64,000 bases of DNA. Source: Nitrospirales bacterium (GTDB lineage Bacteria; Nitrospirota; Nitrospiria; Nitrospirales; UBA8639). Below are positions 26,838-36,601 of this stretch, in pieces. Below the pieces are notes generated by a model. That model searched no databases, had not been told where the DNA came from, and worked only from the letters and a program-made list of their open reading frames with translations. The position numbers were made by a program, and so were the translations under genes. Position 1 is the stretch's first letter. Each line of letters starts with the position of its first letter. The stretch is from NCBI GenBank assembly GCA_020027205.1, contig JAHRAQ010000015.1, positions 41,993 through 105,992 of the forward strand, written 5' to 3'.

Positions 26838-28286
26838 CTACCGTTCCCCAACTGACTCGGCGTAATACTCCTCCAGCAACGCGCGCCGGTCATCCTCGAC
26901 CATCACAATCTGACGCTGGTCGTAGGTGTTCGCCCAGTACAGATAGCGGAAATTTCCGGCGCAACGGCCGTATTCGATGTGCCGCTGCCGTCCATCCGCC
27001 TCTTCGTCGGTCTGCTCGCGTACAACCGCGCGCTCCGGCAACTCGCGCCACACCCGTTCGGCGGCGGGGCCGTGGTGTTCGAACACCGGCGTCTCCTCCG
27101 GCGCGCCGTGCTCCGTCGACGCCGACGGGAACGCGACGGCGCGTCCCGCCCGGAGTTCGCGCTTCACCATCTCCGTCATGAACGGCCGGAGCGCCTGCGC
27201 GCCAAGGATCAATTCTTCGCAAACCCCGTGCCTCATCACGCCCGCGTAGCACAACCCCCCGCCTGTTCGGCCGGTTTCGAACCGCGCGCCGCCGCCGCCA
27301 CCGCCGCCGTCGACGATCTCCGAACGCACATCGTCCTTCGGCAACCTCGCATACACACACGCCGCCGCCCGCCCCGCGCAACGATGGATGGCCTGCTCGT
27401 CATCCTGCGTCACGTCTTCGTCGAACGCCGGCAACCCCAACGCCGCCGGCGACGTCCGTGACGACGCCCGCCGCAGCACAAACAACGGCCCCTCTTCCAC
27501 CGCCTCGCCAAGTTCGACGAACGTCAACAACGTCGGCGTCTCGACCGGCGCCAACCCCCGCGCCGCCAGCGCCCGCTGGAACAACACCCGCCGCCCCGCG
27601 TGCGCCGCCTTTTCGAAGAACACCACCCGGCCCGACGGCGGCAACGCCCGCACGACACGGTCAAGGCACGCGCCGATGCCGGTGCGTTGCTCCAACCGTT
27701 GCTGCCGGTGCGCGTCCCTGTCGCGTTCGAAGGTCGACCAGTCTCGACTCGGCAAACCGGGGTCGGTCTCCGACTGGAACAACGCCTGCGTGGCCACGAC
27801 GGTGTCGAACCCTTCCGGCAACGCCTGCCGCTCCGCATCGCCATGCTGAAACTGTACATTTTCAATCCCCGACGTCCGCGCGAACCGCCGCGCCGCGTCA
27901 AGGGATTGCGAAGACCGGTCAAGGCCCAGCACCACGGCGTCCGGGAACCGGGCGGCGTACCATGTCGTGAGAATGCCCACCCCGCACCCCACGTCCAGCA
28001 CGCGGGACGCGCCTTTCAGCGCATTCGCCACGGCAGGCGCCAGCGTCCGGTAATAGCCGTAGCGCTGGCTGTGCAGCACGGGCAGCGCATCGGGCGACGC
28101 CGCCAGATCATAAAACGCCGCGTCCGCGTCAGGCCCGCCGTCGCGCCGTCGTTCCGCCGCGCGCCGAAGTTGCCGAAGATAATCCATGGTCAACTCGCGC
28201 CGCTGCCAGGCGTCGTAGGACGCGTCATCAGGCCACCGGCGCAATCCCCATTGCGCCAGATGCCGCTCAATAGTCGGGACAGACAT
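26838..28286 (-). CDS. SAM-dependent methyltransferase with C-terminal extension
   Basis: The 482-residue protein has a class I methyltransferase core with motif I VLDVGCGVG (97-105), an acidic strand end VLGLDRS and FDTVVATQALF as motif IV. The first 90 residues and the last 200 are not part of the core. The C-terminal part contains a run of eight glycines (about residue 330) that looks like a repeat expansion, followed by a conserved-looking EYGRCAGNFRYLYWANTYDQR segment. The substrate is unknown; small-molecule or quinone methylation cannot be told apart from sequence alone. Confidence 0.75.
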   Translation of the reverse strand: MSVPTIERHLAQWGLRRWPDDASYDAWQRRELTMDYLRQLRRAAERRRDGGPDADAAFYDLAASPDALPVLHSQRYGYYRTLAPAVANALKGASRVLDVGCGVGILTTWYAARFPDAVVLGLDRSSQSLDAARRFARTSGIENVQFQHGDAERQALPEGFDTVVATQALFQSETDPGLPSRDWSTFERDRDAHRQQRLEQRTGIGACLDRVVRALPPSGRVVFFEKAAHAGRRVLFQRALAARGLAPVETPTLLTFVELGEAVEEGPLFVLRRASSRTSPAALGLPAFDEDVTQDDEQAIHRCAGRAAACVYARLPKDDVRSEIVDGGGGGGGARFETGRTGGGLCYAGVMRHGVCEELILGAQALRPFMTEMVKRELRAGRAVAFPSASTEHGAPEETPVFEHHGPAAERVWRELPERAVVREQTDEEADGRQRHIEYGRCAGNFRYLYWANTYDQRQIVMVEDDRRALLEEYYAESVGER

Positions 28287-28373
28287 GGATCATGACGGGC
28301 GGGCGAACGGAAGGGAAACAACCACACCGCCCCCCTGCGGACACGAGAACGGCGCGGCGGGCACGGCGGTCGC

Positions 28374-29729
28374 TTAAAATTTCGCGGACAACATCATGGC
28401 GTCCTGGTACGCCTGCGGCACGGGATGCGGCTCCCGCAACTGCCCGGCCCCGAACCCCACGTATTTGTCGGTCATCAGGGCACGCAGGGTCAGCGCCCCG
28501 CGCGCGGGAACGGGCAGGACATTCATCCCCAGTTCTTCGCCCAACTCCATGTGCGTGCCCGCGTGAAGCCGGGTCGAGGCGTTCACCAGCACCGCGCCGG
28601 CGTCCGCTTCCCGGACAAATCTCATGGCGGTTTCATAATTCCGGGTGACAATGGCGGCGGTGTGTCCCGGGCCGGCGGCCGCCATGTGCGCCAGCCCTTC
28701 GTCGAATGTCCCGACAATTTTAATGCCCAGCGTCAACGACTGCCGCTTCTGCTCCCACTCGTCGGCGGCGGCCGGTCGAATGCCCCGGTGTCCGGTCATG
28801 GCCATCAGGCCCATCATGGAGACGGTTTTGGGGCAGCCCACAAGTTCCACGGAAAACTCACTCAACAGCCGGCGAATGAGGCCCGGAAGCAACTGCTGCG
28901 CGACGGCCTGATGCACCAGCAGCGCGTCCAGGGCGTTGGCGGCGCGCGGATCCTGAATTTTGGCATTCACCACCACGCTCTGCGCCAACGGGACGTCCGT
29001 TTCTTTATCCACGTAGACGTGACACAGGCCGCCGTCATACCCCAGGACGGGGACCCGTGACTGCTCCATCACCGCCTTGCGCAACCCGGCCCCGCCTCTG
29101 GGCACCACGCCATGCACCAGATGCCGCAACCGGGTCAGTTCCAGCACCCCGTCACGGTCGGGGCGATCCACAAACGTCACCGCCCCCGGAGGCACGCCGT
29201 GATCTTCGGCCGCCCCGCGCAGCACAGACGCCACGGCGGCGTTGGTCAGGAACCATTCCCGCCCGCCCCGCAGCACGCAGACGTTGCCCGACCGGAGACA
29301 CATGGCGAGGGATTCGACCGTCACGGCCGGGCCGCATTCGGAAATCACGGCAATGACCCCGATGGGCACGCGCACCCGGTGCAGGCGAAGCCCGTCCCGC
29401 GTCACCCAGCCCTGCGACACCTCGCCCGCGGGGTCGGGCTCCTCGGCCATCCGGCGGATGAACGCGACCATCTCCGCCACGTCGTCTTCGGTCACGGTAA
29501 TATGATCTCTGGCCTTCCGATAGTCATCCGTCGAACCGTCCCTGGGAATGGCCTCGAGATCCCGCCTGTTGGCCGCCAGGATGTCCTCCTTGCCTGCCTC
29601 CAGCCGCTCCGCCATGGCCCGGAGCGCCAGCGTTCGATCCCGGCCGGTCATCAACGCCAGGGGACGGGCCGCGGCATGGGCCTGTTTCGCAAGACCCTGA
29701 ACATACAGTTTGAGAGGGACTTCAACCAC
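28374..29729 (-). CDS. proA: Gamma-glutamyl phosphate reductase ProA
   Basis: ProA reduces gamma-glutamyl phosphate to the semialdehyde in proline synthesis. The protein has the expected blocks: ALRAMAERLEAGKEDILAAN, VRVPIGVIAVISE, RGGREWFLTN, the catalytic-cysteine strand GGLCHVYVDKE and the C-terminal GALTLRALMTDKYVGFGAGQ. At 451 residues it is about 30 longer than most. Its usual partner proB is not adjacent. The start is GTG at 29729. A multi-module hairpin repeat lies upstream. Confidence 0.95.
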   Translation of the reverse strand: MVEVPLKLYVQGLAKQAHAAARPLALMTGRDRTLALRAMAERLEAGKEDILAANRRDLEAIPRDGSTDDYRKARDHITVTEDDVAEMVAFIRRMAEEPDPAGEVSQGWVTRDGLRLHRVRVPIGVIAVISECGPAVTVESLAMCLRSGNVCVLRGGREWFLTNAAVASVLRGAAEDHGVPPGAVTFVDRPDRDGVLELTRLRHLVHGVVPRGGAGLRKAVMEQSRVPVLGYDGGLCHVYVDKETDVPLAQSVVVNAKIQDPRAANALDALLVHQAVAQQLLPGLIRRLLSEFSVELVGCPKTVSMMGLMAMTGHRGIRPAAADEWEQKRQSLTLGIKIVGTFDEGLAHMAAAGPGHTAAIVTRNYETAMRFVREADAGAVLVNASTRLHAGTHMELGEELGMNVLPVPARGALTLRALMTDKYVGFGAGQLREPHPVPQAYQDAMMLSAKF

Positions 29730-29855
29730 GCGTACACTCCGTCAGACATCGCACAACGCGCATGGCGCACAGGCGCCGCGCCGCCGTCTCTCACCCACAT
29801 CGCGGGGGCACTGTACCCGCATCCGGGAACTCCCGTCAAAACTGCCGGCCTCCTT

Positions 29856-30175
29856 CTGTCATTCCCGACATCTCCTCTCCGTCATTCCCGACGTTTTTAA
29901 TCGGGAATCCATCTTTCTGTTTTCTTGCTGTTTTCTTGCTGTTTTCCTCTGGCCTGCTCTTGGCACCCAGCAGATGGATTCCGCGTGCGAATGGTTCCCG
30001 GCCAATGAATTCGCCGACGCGGAATCCATCTGAAAGACGCCGTTGGCGGGACGGAAAAGGGATGAGGAAAAAGAAGAAGACAACAGAAAGATGGATTCCC
30101 GACTACTAATGCCTGCCCCCGACGTTTCCATTCGGGGGTCGGGAATGACGGAGAGGAGAGGTCGGGAATGACGGA
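29856..30175. repeat. Composite hairpin repeat, copy 6 (array)
   Basis: Two left first-type starts (29856 and 29879), a complete second-type hairpin in the middle (GATTCCGCGTGCGAATGG...CGACGCGGAATCC) and two right-hand ends (GGGGGTCGGGAATGACGG and GTCGGGAATGACGG) can be read. The right side carries the variant loop GCCTGCCCCCGACG. Located between proA and rpsB, which are divergent. Confidence 0.85.
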
Positions 30176-30282
30176 AAGGAGGGGGACGCACACAGACGAA
30201 CCGGATTCCCGCCGCCGACGGGGAACGCCGGAACGCCCGTGCCCGTGCGGGGTTTGCGCGTACCGAGGGACGGCGGAGCAAT

Positions 30283-30312
30283 TTGCCTTGCATTAAAAAC
30301 AAGGGGTATGAT
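30283..30312 (+). promoter_or_regulatory. Promoter of the rpsB operon
   Basis: TTGCCT (30283-30288) and TATGAT (30307-30312) are 18 nt apart. The transcript would carry a leader of about 105 nt before rpsB, GC-rich and able to fold, as expected of a ribosomal-protein leader; I could not match it to a known S2 leader family. Confidence 0.5.
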
Positions 30313-30424
30313 ACATCGTTTCAGCCCGCAGGGCGCGCCGTGTGCGGCCGGTGGGATGCGGCATGGATGGTTCATGGATTTCAGAGATGCGCCGTTTTGT
30401 TTTAACGGAAGGTGAGCACGAGGC

Positions 30425-31213
30425 ATGATTCCCATTAAACACCTGCTGGAGGCGGGCGTCCACTTTGGCCATCCCGTCAACCGGTGGAACCCCAAAATGA
30501 AGCCCTATATTTTCGGGGCGAACAAGGGCATTCACATTATCGATTTGCAGCAGACCGCCGCCCTGTTTCACAAGGCCTGGCAGTTCACGCGGGACACCGT
30601 TGCGGCCGGGCACTCGGTCCTGTTTGTGGGCACCAACAAACGGCAGGCCGTCGGCATCGTGGAAGAAGAGGCCAGGCGGTGCAACATGTATTACGTGACG
30701 CAGCGCTGGCTGGGGGGCATGCTCACCAATTTCCAGACAATCCGGAAAAGCATCGGCCAACTCCAAAAACTCGAAGCCGCCCAAACCGACGGCACACATG
30801 AACGTCTCAAGAAAAAAGAAGTCCTGTTCATGGAAAAGGAGCGCGCCAAACTGGAGAAGTTTTTGAGCGGCATCAAGGGCATGGAACGCCTGCCCGGATG
30901 CGTCTACGTTCTCGACACGCGCATTCAGCACATCACCGTCAAAGAAGCGAATCGGCTGGGCATCCCCGTGGTCGCCATTGTGGACACCAACAGCGACCCC
31001 TCCGGGATTGACTACCCCATCCCCGGCAATGACGATGCCATTCGGTCGATCAAACTCTTTACGGCGCAGATCGCGGACGCCTGCCTGGAAGGCCATGCCC
31101 TGCAAGCCAAACAGGCGACGAACGGAGGCGGAGGAGCCGAAGACAGCATGATGGCGGAGATGATCTCCGCCCGTTCCCCGGAGAAGACGGCCGGCGCCCG
31201 CGCGCCCTCCTGA
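30425..31213 (+). CDS. rpsB: 30S ribosomal protein uS2
   Basis: S2 is a late-assembling protein of the small subunit needed for binding S1. The 262 residues show the family blocks [52 protein letters not shown] and [21 protein letters not shown]. It is the first gene of the rpsB-tsf-pyrH-frr-alr string. The start ATG follows AAGGTGAGCACGAGGC. Confidence 0.97.
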   Translation: MIPIKHLLEAGVHFGHPVNRWNPKMKPYIFGANKGIHIIDLQQTAALFHKAWQFTRDTVAAGHSVLFVGTNKRQAVGIVEEEARRCNMYYVTQRWLGGMLTNFQTIRKSIGQLQKLEAAQTDGTHERLKKKEVLFMEKERAKLEKFLSGIKGMERLPGCVYVLDTRIQHITVKEANRLGIPVVAIVDTNSDPSGIDYPIPGNDDAIRSIKLFTAQIADACLEGHALQAKQATNGGGGAEDSMMAEMISARSPEKTAGARAPS

Positions 31214-31294
31214 CACGTTCGACATTCGTCCGCAACGGTTTTTCGTATCACACCCGGCCCCCGCGCCACAGACACAAGGGAGCACCACGCACAC

Positions 31295-31891
31295 ATGTCC
31301 GGCATGCGCGATCTGGTCAAGGAACTCCGGGGCAAAACGGGGGCCGGCATCCTCGATTGTCAATCCGTGCTCAAAGAAACCGGCGCGGACATGGAAAAAG
31401 CCATTGACCTCCTCCGCCAGCGAGGGCTGGCCGCGGCCCAGAAAAAAGCGGGGCGCGAAACGCGGGAGGGCGTCATCGCCTCCTATATCCACGCCGGAAG
31501 CAAAATCGGCGTCCTCGTGGAAGTCAACTGCGAAACGGACTTCGTCGCGCGCAACGACGAATTTCAGGCCCTGGTCAAAGACATCGCCCTGCAAATCGCC
31601 GCGGCCCACCCCCTCTGCGTCAAACGCGACGACGTCCCAGCCGAACAGGTCGCACGCGAAGAGGCCATTTATCAGGGCCAGGCCAAAGAACTCGGCAAAC
31701 CCGCGGCCGCGCTGGAAAAAATCGTGCGGGGCAAACTGGAAAAGTTCTACCAGGAACAGTGCCTGCTTGAGCAGAGTTTCATTAAAAATCCCAGCGTCAC
31801 CATCACCGACCTCCTCACGGAACACATCGCCCGGCTCGGCGAAAATATCACGATTGCCCGCTTTACACGCTACCAACTGGGCGCGGAATGA
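31295..31891 (+). CDS. tsf: Elongation factor Ts (short form)
   Basis: EF-Ts recharges EF-Tu with GTP. The protein starts with the EF-Tu-contacting domain ([16 protein letters not shown]) and has [12 protein letters not shown]. At 198 residues it is the short form lacking part of the core/coiled-coil region of the E. coli protein; this form is normal in several phyla. The ATG at 31295 lies 81 nt after rpsB. The stop overlaps the pyrH start by 4 bases. Confidence 0.96.
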   Translation: MSGMRDLVKELRGKTGAGILDCQSVLKETGADMEKAIDLLRQRGLAAAQKKAGRETREGVIASYIHAGSKIGVLVEVNCETDFVARNDEFQALVKDIALQIAAAHPLCVKRDDVPAEQVAREEAIYQGQAKELGKPAAALEKIVRGKLEKFYQEQCLLEQSFIKNPSVTITDLLTEHIARLGENITIARFTRYQLGAE

Positions 31892-32643
31892 CGCCTGGTC
31901 AGTACCGTCGAGTGCTTCTCAAAATCAGCGGCGAAATGCTCGCGGGCGATCAAGCCTACGGCATCAACCCCGCGGTCCTCACGACCCTGGCCGGGGAAAT
32001 CCGCGAGGTGGTGGACATGAGCATCGAGATCGCGCTCGTGATCGGCGGCGGGAACATCTGCCGGGGCATTGCCGCCAGCGAAGCCGGCATGGAGCGCGCG
32101 TCGGCCGACTACATGGGCATGCTGGCCACCCTGCTGAACGCGCTCGCCCTGCAAAACGCGCTCGAAAAAACCGGGGTGGTCACGCGCGTCCTGTCCGCCA
32201 TCGAAATGCGGCAACTGGCGGAAGGCTACATCCGCCGGCGCGCCATTCGGCACCTTGAAAAAAAACGCGTGGTGATTTTTGCCGCCGGGACGGGCAACCC
32301 GTATTTCACCACGGACACGGCCGCCGCGCTGCGCGCCATGGAAATCCAGGCCGACGTCATCATGAAAGGCACCAAGGTCGACGGGATTTACGAGTCGGAC
32401 CCGGTCAGCGACCCGTCGGCCGCCATGTTTGACACGCTGTCTTTTCTGGACGTCCTCAACAAACAGTTGAAGGTCATGGACGCCACGGCCATTACCCTGT
32501 GCATGGACAATCATCTGCCGTTGATGGTGTTCAACATCACCAGGCCGGGGAATTTAAAGCGCGCGGTCCTGGGGGAAAAAATCGGGACCCTCGTGACCCG
32601 GGACGTCACGCCGGAACCTCCGAGGCGCGCGGCCAATGTCTGA
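31888..32643 (+). CDS. pyrH: Uridylate kinase PyrH
   Basis: PyrH phosphorylates UMP to UDP. The 251-residue amino-acid-kinase-fold protein has [50 protein letters not shown] and GTKVDGIY. The ATG overlaps the tsf stop, and the last codons overlap frr by 8 bases. Confidence 0.97.
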   Translation: MTPGQYRRVLLKISGEMLAGDQAYGINPAVLTTLAGEIREVVDMSIEIALVIGGGNICRGIAASEAGMERASADYMGMLATLLNALALQNALEKTGVVTRVLSAIEMRQLAEGYIRRRAIRHLEKKRVVIFAAGTGNPYFTTDTAAALRAMEIQADVIMKGTKVDGIYESDPVSDPSAAMFDTLSFLDVLNKQLKVMDATAITLCMDNHLPLMVFNITRPGNLKRAVLGEKIGTLVTRDVTPEPPRRAANV

Positions 32644-33196
32644 CCAGGCCCTGCTTGACTCGATGGCGCACAAGATGGACGGGGCCATCGACCACCTCAA
32701 AAAAGAACTCGCCGGCCTTCGGGGCGGCCGGCCCTCCCTCTCGCTTCTGGATCACGTCATCGTCTCCTACTACGGCACGCCCACCCCCCTCAAACAAGTG
32801 GGCAATCTCTCCATGCCGGACAACCGGCTCTTCGTGATCCAGCCGTGGGACCCCTCAAGCATTCCGGACATTGAAAAAGCCATCCAGACCTCCGGCCTCG
32901 GCCTCACGCCGGCGAACGACGGGAAAGTGATTCGCATTCCCATCGCCCCCTTGAGCGAGGAACGCCGGAAAGAATTCGTCAAAATCTGCCGGAAATACGT
33001 GGAGGACACGAAAATCCACATTCGCGGCATCCGTCGTGAGACCAACGACGCGCTGAAACGCCTCAAAAAAGACGCCGCCATGACCGAGGACGACCTGCGG
33101 CGGCGCGAGGCCGACGTGCAGAAAGTCACGGACGGCAGGATTCACAAAGCCGACGAACTCTTGAAGAAAAAGGAGGAAGAAATCCTGGAGATTTAA
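32636..33196 (+). CDS. frr: Ribosome recycling factor
   Basis: RRF, with EF-G, splits the post-termination ribosome. The 186 residues have the normal three-helix-bundle pattern, with [18 protein letters not shown], the Ala/Thr-rich hinge and [17 protein letters not shown]. It starts inside the last codons of pyrH. Alanine racemase follows after 10 nt. Confidence 0.96.
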   Translation: MSDQALLDSMAHKMDGAIDHLKKELAGLRGGRPSLSLLDHVIVSYYGTPTPLKQVGNLSMPDNRLFVIQPWDPSSIPDIEKAIQTSGLGLTPANDGKVIRIPIAPLSEERRKEFVKICRKYVEDTKIHIRGIRRETNDALKRLKKDAAMTEDDLRRREADVQKVTDGRIHKADELLKKKEEEILEI

Positions 33197-33206
33197 GACC
33201 CCGCCC

Positions 33207-34382
33207 GTGTCCTCCCCAGATTTCACCACACCCCGCCCGACCGCGCCGTGTTCGCTGTCACCAACGCTTGCCCGCATCAGCCTTCCCGCGTTAGCCCGCA
33301 ATCTCGACGCGCTGCGCCGACTGCTCCCTTCGCGCACGGCCGTCATGGCGGTGGTCAAAGCCGACGGCTACGGCCACGGCGGCGTGGCGGTGGCCGAAGC
33401 CCTGTCTCAACTCGGCGTGCGGCATTTCGGCGTGTCGACGGTCGAAGAAGGCGTGACCCTGCGGGACGCCGGATTGTCGGGAACCATTCTTGTCATGGGC
33501 GGATTTTTTCCCTGGCAATGCGACGCGCTCATCAAGGCCGGGTTGACGCCCGCGCTGTCAGACGCCGGCATGGCCCATGCCCTGTGTGAACGGCTGTCCG
33601 ACACGACACGGCCCTACCCCGTCCACGTCAAAGTGGACACGGGCATGAGACGGCTGGGGTTCCCCATCAAGGAGGCGCCGGCCTTCCTGCAATCGCCGAT
33701 GTTGTCTCACGACCTGTCGTGCCGGGGCCTGATGACGCACTTTGCCGACGCCGGGAATCCCGACCCGGCCTCTACGCTGCGCCAACTTGACCGGTTTCAG
33801 ACCGCCGTGTCGACCCCGCGCGCCGGAGGCCCCATTCCCTGCCTTCACGCCGCCAATACCGCGGGCATCCTCTGGCACCCGTCATCGTGGCTGGATATGG
33901 TTCGTCCCGGACTGCTGTTGTACGGATACGCGCCGACGCCCGGCCGGCACGCGCCTCTGTCCCTGCACCCGGTGATGACCCTGACCACCAAAGTGGTGCA
34001 CGTCAAAACGGTCGGGAAAGGCGAACCCGTCAGTTACGGCGACCTCTACCGCACGTCACGGGAGTCCCGGCTGGCCGTTCTCCCCGTCGGGTACACACAC
34101 GGATACAACCGCCGGCTGTCCAACAAGGCAGCCGTCATCATCCGCGACCGGCGCGTGCCGGTGGTCGGACGCATCTGCATGGATATGACGGTGGTGGACG
34201 TGACCGACGCCCCCGGCGTCACGCCGGGAGACGACGCGCTGTTACTGGGCAAGTCGGCAACGCAGGAAATCACCGCCGGCGATCTGGCGGCGTGGCAGGA
34301 TTCCATTCCATATGAAGTGCTGTGTCATCTCGGATCGCGCGCACATCGAGTCTATGAGCCGCTGACGGAGCATCCCCGATAA
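33207..34382 (+). CDS. alr: Alanine racemase
   Basis: A PLP enzyme that makes D-alanine for peptidoglycan. The PLP lysine lies in MAVVKADGYGHG (residues 46-57), and the catalytic tyrosine region near the C terminus reads VGRICMDMTVVDVTD. The 391 residues are slightly long because of a 20-residue N-terminal extension after the GTG start. It is the last gene in the rpsB string and is not a usual member, so a read-through arrangement is likely. Confidence 0.95.
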   Translation: MSSPDFTTPRPTAPCSLSPTLARISLPALARNLDALRRLLPSRTAVMAVVKADGYGHGGVAVAEALSQLGVRHFGVSTVEEGVTLRDAGLSGTILVMGGFFPWQCDALIKAGLTPALSDAGMAHALCERLSDTTRPYPVHVKVDTGMRRLGFPIKEAPAFLQSPMLSHDLSCRGLMTHFADAGNPDPASTLRQLDRFQTAVSTPRAGGPIPCLHAANTAGILWHPSSWLDMVRPGLLLYGYAPTPGRHAPLSLHPVMTLTTKVVHVKTVGKGEPVSYGDLYRTSRESRLAVLPVGYTHGYNRRLSNKAAVIIRDRRVPVVGRICMDMTVVDVTDAPGVTPGDDALLLGKSATQEITAGDLAAWQDSIPYEVLCHLGSRAHRVYEPLTEHPR

Positions 34383-34399
34383 GGCCGCCAGGGCCGCCG

Positions 34400-34441
34400 G
34401 CGAACCGTCGGAGGCGAACCGTCGGAGGCGAACCGTCGGAG
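34400..34441. repeat. 14-bp tandem repeat, 3 units
   Basis: GCGAACCGTCGGAG is repeated exactly three times in the 82-bp space between the convergent alr and UPF0045 genes, followed by a related half unit (GGCGGCCGTC). Confidence 0.85.
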
Positions 34442-34464
34442 GCGGCCGTCTCCGTCACGGGGCG

Positions 34465-34773
34465 TCACGTTTTCAGTTTTTTGTTCAGCCGCTTCTCCAC
34501 GCCGGCCACTTTCCCGCTCAATCGGCCCCGGTGCCCCTTGCGATAATCCACCTTCATCGTGCAGGAAATACGGGAACAGTCTTCTTTCATGCGCTCATAA
34601 CATTGCCGCACCACGTCCAACACGTCGTCCCATTCGCCTTCCAGCACCGTGCCCATGGGATTGAGCCGGTAGTCGACGCCGCTTCGGTCGACAATCTCCA
34701 ACGAACGGGACACGTATTGTCCCACGCTTTCACCCTTGCCCAGGGGAGACATGCTGAATTCCAACAAGACCAT
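34465..34773 (-). CDS. MTH1187/YkoF-like thiamine-binding family protein (UPF0045)
   Basis: The 102-residue protein matches the MTH1187/UPF0045 family: VLLEFSMSPLGKGESVGQYV at the start, YRLNPMGTVLEGEWD in the middle. Members bind thiamine or related compounds. The ATG at 34773 has AAGGA 9 nt upstream; an ATG at 34782 is possible. The longer frame to 34950 runs through the siroheme gene and is not credible. It is the last gene of the tetrapyrrole block. The C-terminal lysine-rich end (KRLNKKLKT) is typical. Confidence 0.85.
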   Translation of the reverse strand: MVLLEFSMSPLGKGESVGQYVSRSLEIVDRSGVDYRLNPMGTVLEGEWDDVLDVVRQCYERMKEDCSRISCTMKVDYRKGHRGRLSGKVAGVEKRLNKKLKT

Positions 34774-34793
34774 GGCTGCCATCCTTTGGAAAA

Positions 34794-35429
34794 TTATGAA
34801 CCGGACGATTGCCTGTGCGCGGTCCACGCCGGGGGATACGCCACGTTCCCCGTCAGGTGAAACCCCTCCACCGCGGATTTCAATTTCGCTTTTCGTTTTT
34901 CCGGCCCGGGTTCGGCGGCCCGGACGTCCTCCCGCACCGCCCCCAGCCACTCCACAAACTTCTCAAACTCTTCATCAAAAATCGTTTCGCAATTCCGCCG
35001 CAGGACGCCGGCCAACGCGGGGGACGCGCCGCTGGTGCTGATCGCCAGCCGAAGCGCCCCTCGCCGCACCACGGCCGGCATCATCACATTCGACAACTCC
35101 GGACGGTCAATCGACCACACCAGAAACCGTTCGGTTTCCGCCGACGCCTTTAACGATTGCGCGAGTTCCGTCTCATCCGCCAGGGTATTGAGCACCATGA
35201 ACACGCCCTGGGTGTCGGTGGATCGAAAGCGCCGTCCGCGATGAAGAATGGCGCCGGACGCCGTGAGTTTCCGAAGCGGCACGTTCAGCGTGGGATTCAC
35301 CACGACCACTTTGGCCCCGCTCTCCAGCAACAACGAGGTTTTCTGCGCGGCCTCATCCTCGCCGCCGATGACCGCGCAAAACCGGCCCTGCAGATTTAAC
35401 GAAATTTGGAAGCCGGGATTGTTCGCCAT
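34794..35429 (-). CDS. Precorrin-2 dehydrogenase / sirohydrochlorin ferrochelatase (CysG N-terminal type)
   Basis: A 211-residue Met8/CysG-B type protein. The N-terminal NAD-binding fold is seen in CAVIGGEDEAAQKTSLLLESGAKV, and the dimer/chelatase part in LRLAISTSGASPALA..LR. It oxidises precorrin-2 and may insert iron to give siroheme, so it links to the cobalamin genes upstream through the shared uroporphyrin route. The usual GGG nucleotide motif reads GGE here. It lies 11-20 nt upstream of the UPF0045 gene. Confidence 0.88.
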   Translation of the reverse strand: MANNPGFQISLNLQGRFCAVIGGEDEAAQKTSLLLESGAKVVVVNPTLNVPLRKLTASGAILHRGRRFRSTDTQGVFMVLNTLADETELAQSLKASAETERFLVWSIDRPELSNVMMPAVVRRGALRLAISTSGASPALAGVLRRNCETIFDEEFEKFVEWLGAVREDVRAAEPGPEKRKAKLKSAVEGFHLTGNVAYPPAWTAHRQSSGS

Positions 35430-35483
35430 GCCGACCCTTCCGCGCCGCGCACGATAAGGGGCCGCGAACCGGAGGGGCGGCGG

Positions 35484-36014
35484 TCACTCATCGGAGTCCA
35501 GTTCCATGTGCCAATAGAGATAATCACGCCAACTTTCCGGCGCGTTCCGAATGCCGATCATGATGGTGAGGGTGGGATTCCATCTCGGCTTCTCCGGTGT
35601 TTTCATCAAACGCATACGGGCTTCTTCCGGCGTTCGTCCGCTCTTTTTATTATTACAACGCCAGCACGCGGTCGCGATATTTTCCCAGGTTTTCCTGCCG
35701 CCGTCGGCAATCGGCACGACGTGGTCGAAGGTGAGTTCTTCGGTGCGAAACCGTTTGGCGCAATACTGGCACGTGTATTTATCGCGGGTAAAAATATTAA
35801 TCCGCGAAAACTTGACCGGCCGGTGCGCGGAGCGCAACTTGACGACTTTCAGCAGCCGCATCACCGAGGGAAGTTTGAAACTGATCGTGATGCCCCGAAT
35901 TTCCCGGTCATAGCATTCGAGGACTTCGACTTTCCCCTGGCACAGCAGAGTGACGGCCTTCTGCCATTGCACGACCCGCAACGGCTCATAGGTGGCGTTC
36001 AACAATAACGTCAT
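35484..36014 (-). CDS. HNH endonuclease family protein
   Basis: The 176 residues open with LLLNATYEPLRVVQWQKAV, the typical N terminus of the widespread stand-alone HNH family, and carry the zinc/catalytic module CQYC..R....ELTFDHVVP...GG..TWENIATACWRCNNKK at about 82-124. The HNH triad is in DHVVP, N (ENIA) and the second CxxC. The role of this chromosomal family is not settled; it is not part of a recognisable mobile element here. Confidence 0.9.
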   Translation of the reverse strand: MTLLLNATYEPLRVVQWQKAVTLLCQGKVEVLECYDREIRGITISFKLPSVMRLLKVVKLRSAHRPVKFSRINIFTRDKYTCQYCAKRFRTEELTFDHVVPIADGGRKTWENIATACWRCNNKKSGRTPEEARMRLMKTPEKPRWNPTLTIMIGIRNAPESWRDYLYWHMELDSDE

Positions 36015-36154
36015 CGACCGCGTCCCGCGTGGAGTTCACGGATTCTCACCGGCATCAATCGTGGATGTATAACATCGGGAACCGCGACGACGCAACACGC
36101 CGGGTCCGCAACGCCGCCCGGCAACGAACTCGCCCGGCGTACCCGAATGATCGT

Positions 36155-36601
36155 TCAGGAGATCTGATCCTGATGAGGCAGCGGCGGCAACTCGTGAAAC
36201 GGCATCAAGGCGACGGCCGCCAGCGAAATCACGCGGACCGTTCCGTCCTTCAACGTCACCCGCCAGGCAAACTCCCGTTCGATCCATTCCCGCGACTCTT
36301 TTTCCCGCACCAGTTTTCGCACGGCGTACACGCCGGGGCGTTCCCGGCCGACCTGCCACTCGCCCGCATGGACGGGCACGCCCCGCGCGTCCAGCGTCGT
36401 CACATAGGCGGCCAGCGCCTCTTCCAGCGTGGGGGCGTTGCGGGCGGGATGCGTCCGCACCAACTCCAGCGCTTCGCGGGCCCCGGCGTCATCGGGAATA
36501 TCGGGCGTGTGTCCCGCCGGACGGGAAAACACAAACCCCGCGACGACCAGCAGCGCCAACGCGCCAACGCCTACGACGTTTCTGACACCGACCGTTCCCA
36601 T
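36155..36601 (-). CDS. Membrane-anchored or exported protein of unknown function
   Basis: One hydrophobic N-terminal segment (VVGVGALALLVVAGFVF) precedes about 115 soluble residues with PTLEEALAAYV and a beta-rich half (WRVTLKDGTVRVISLAAVAL). It may be a membrane anchor or uncleaved signal. The ATG at 36601 lies within the end of the adenosyltransferase gene, giving a 31-base overlap. No family recognised. Confidence 0.6.
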   Translation of the reverse strand: MGTVGVRNVVGVGALALLVVAGFVFSRPAGHTPDIPDDAGAREALELVRTHPARNAPTLEEALAAYVTTLDARGVPVHAGEWQVGRERPGVYAVRKLVREKESREWIEREFAWRVTLKDGTVRVISLAAVALMPFHELPPLPHQDQIS

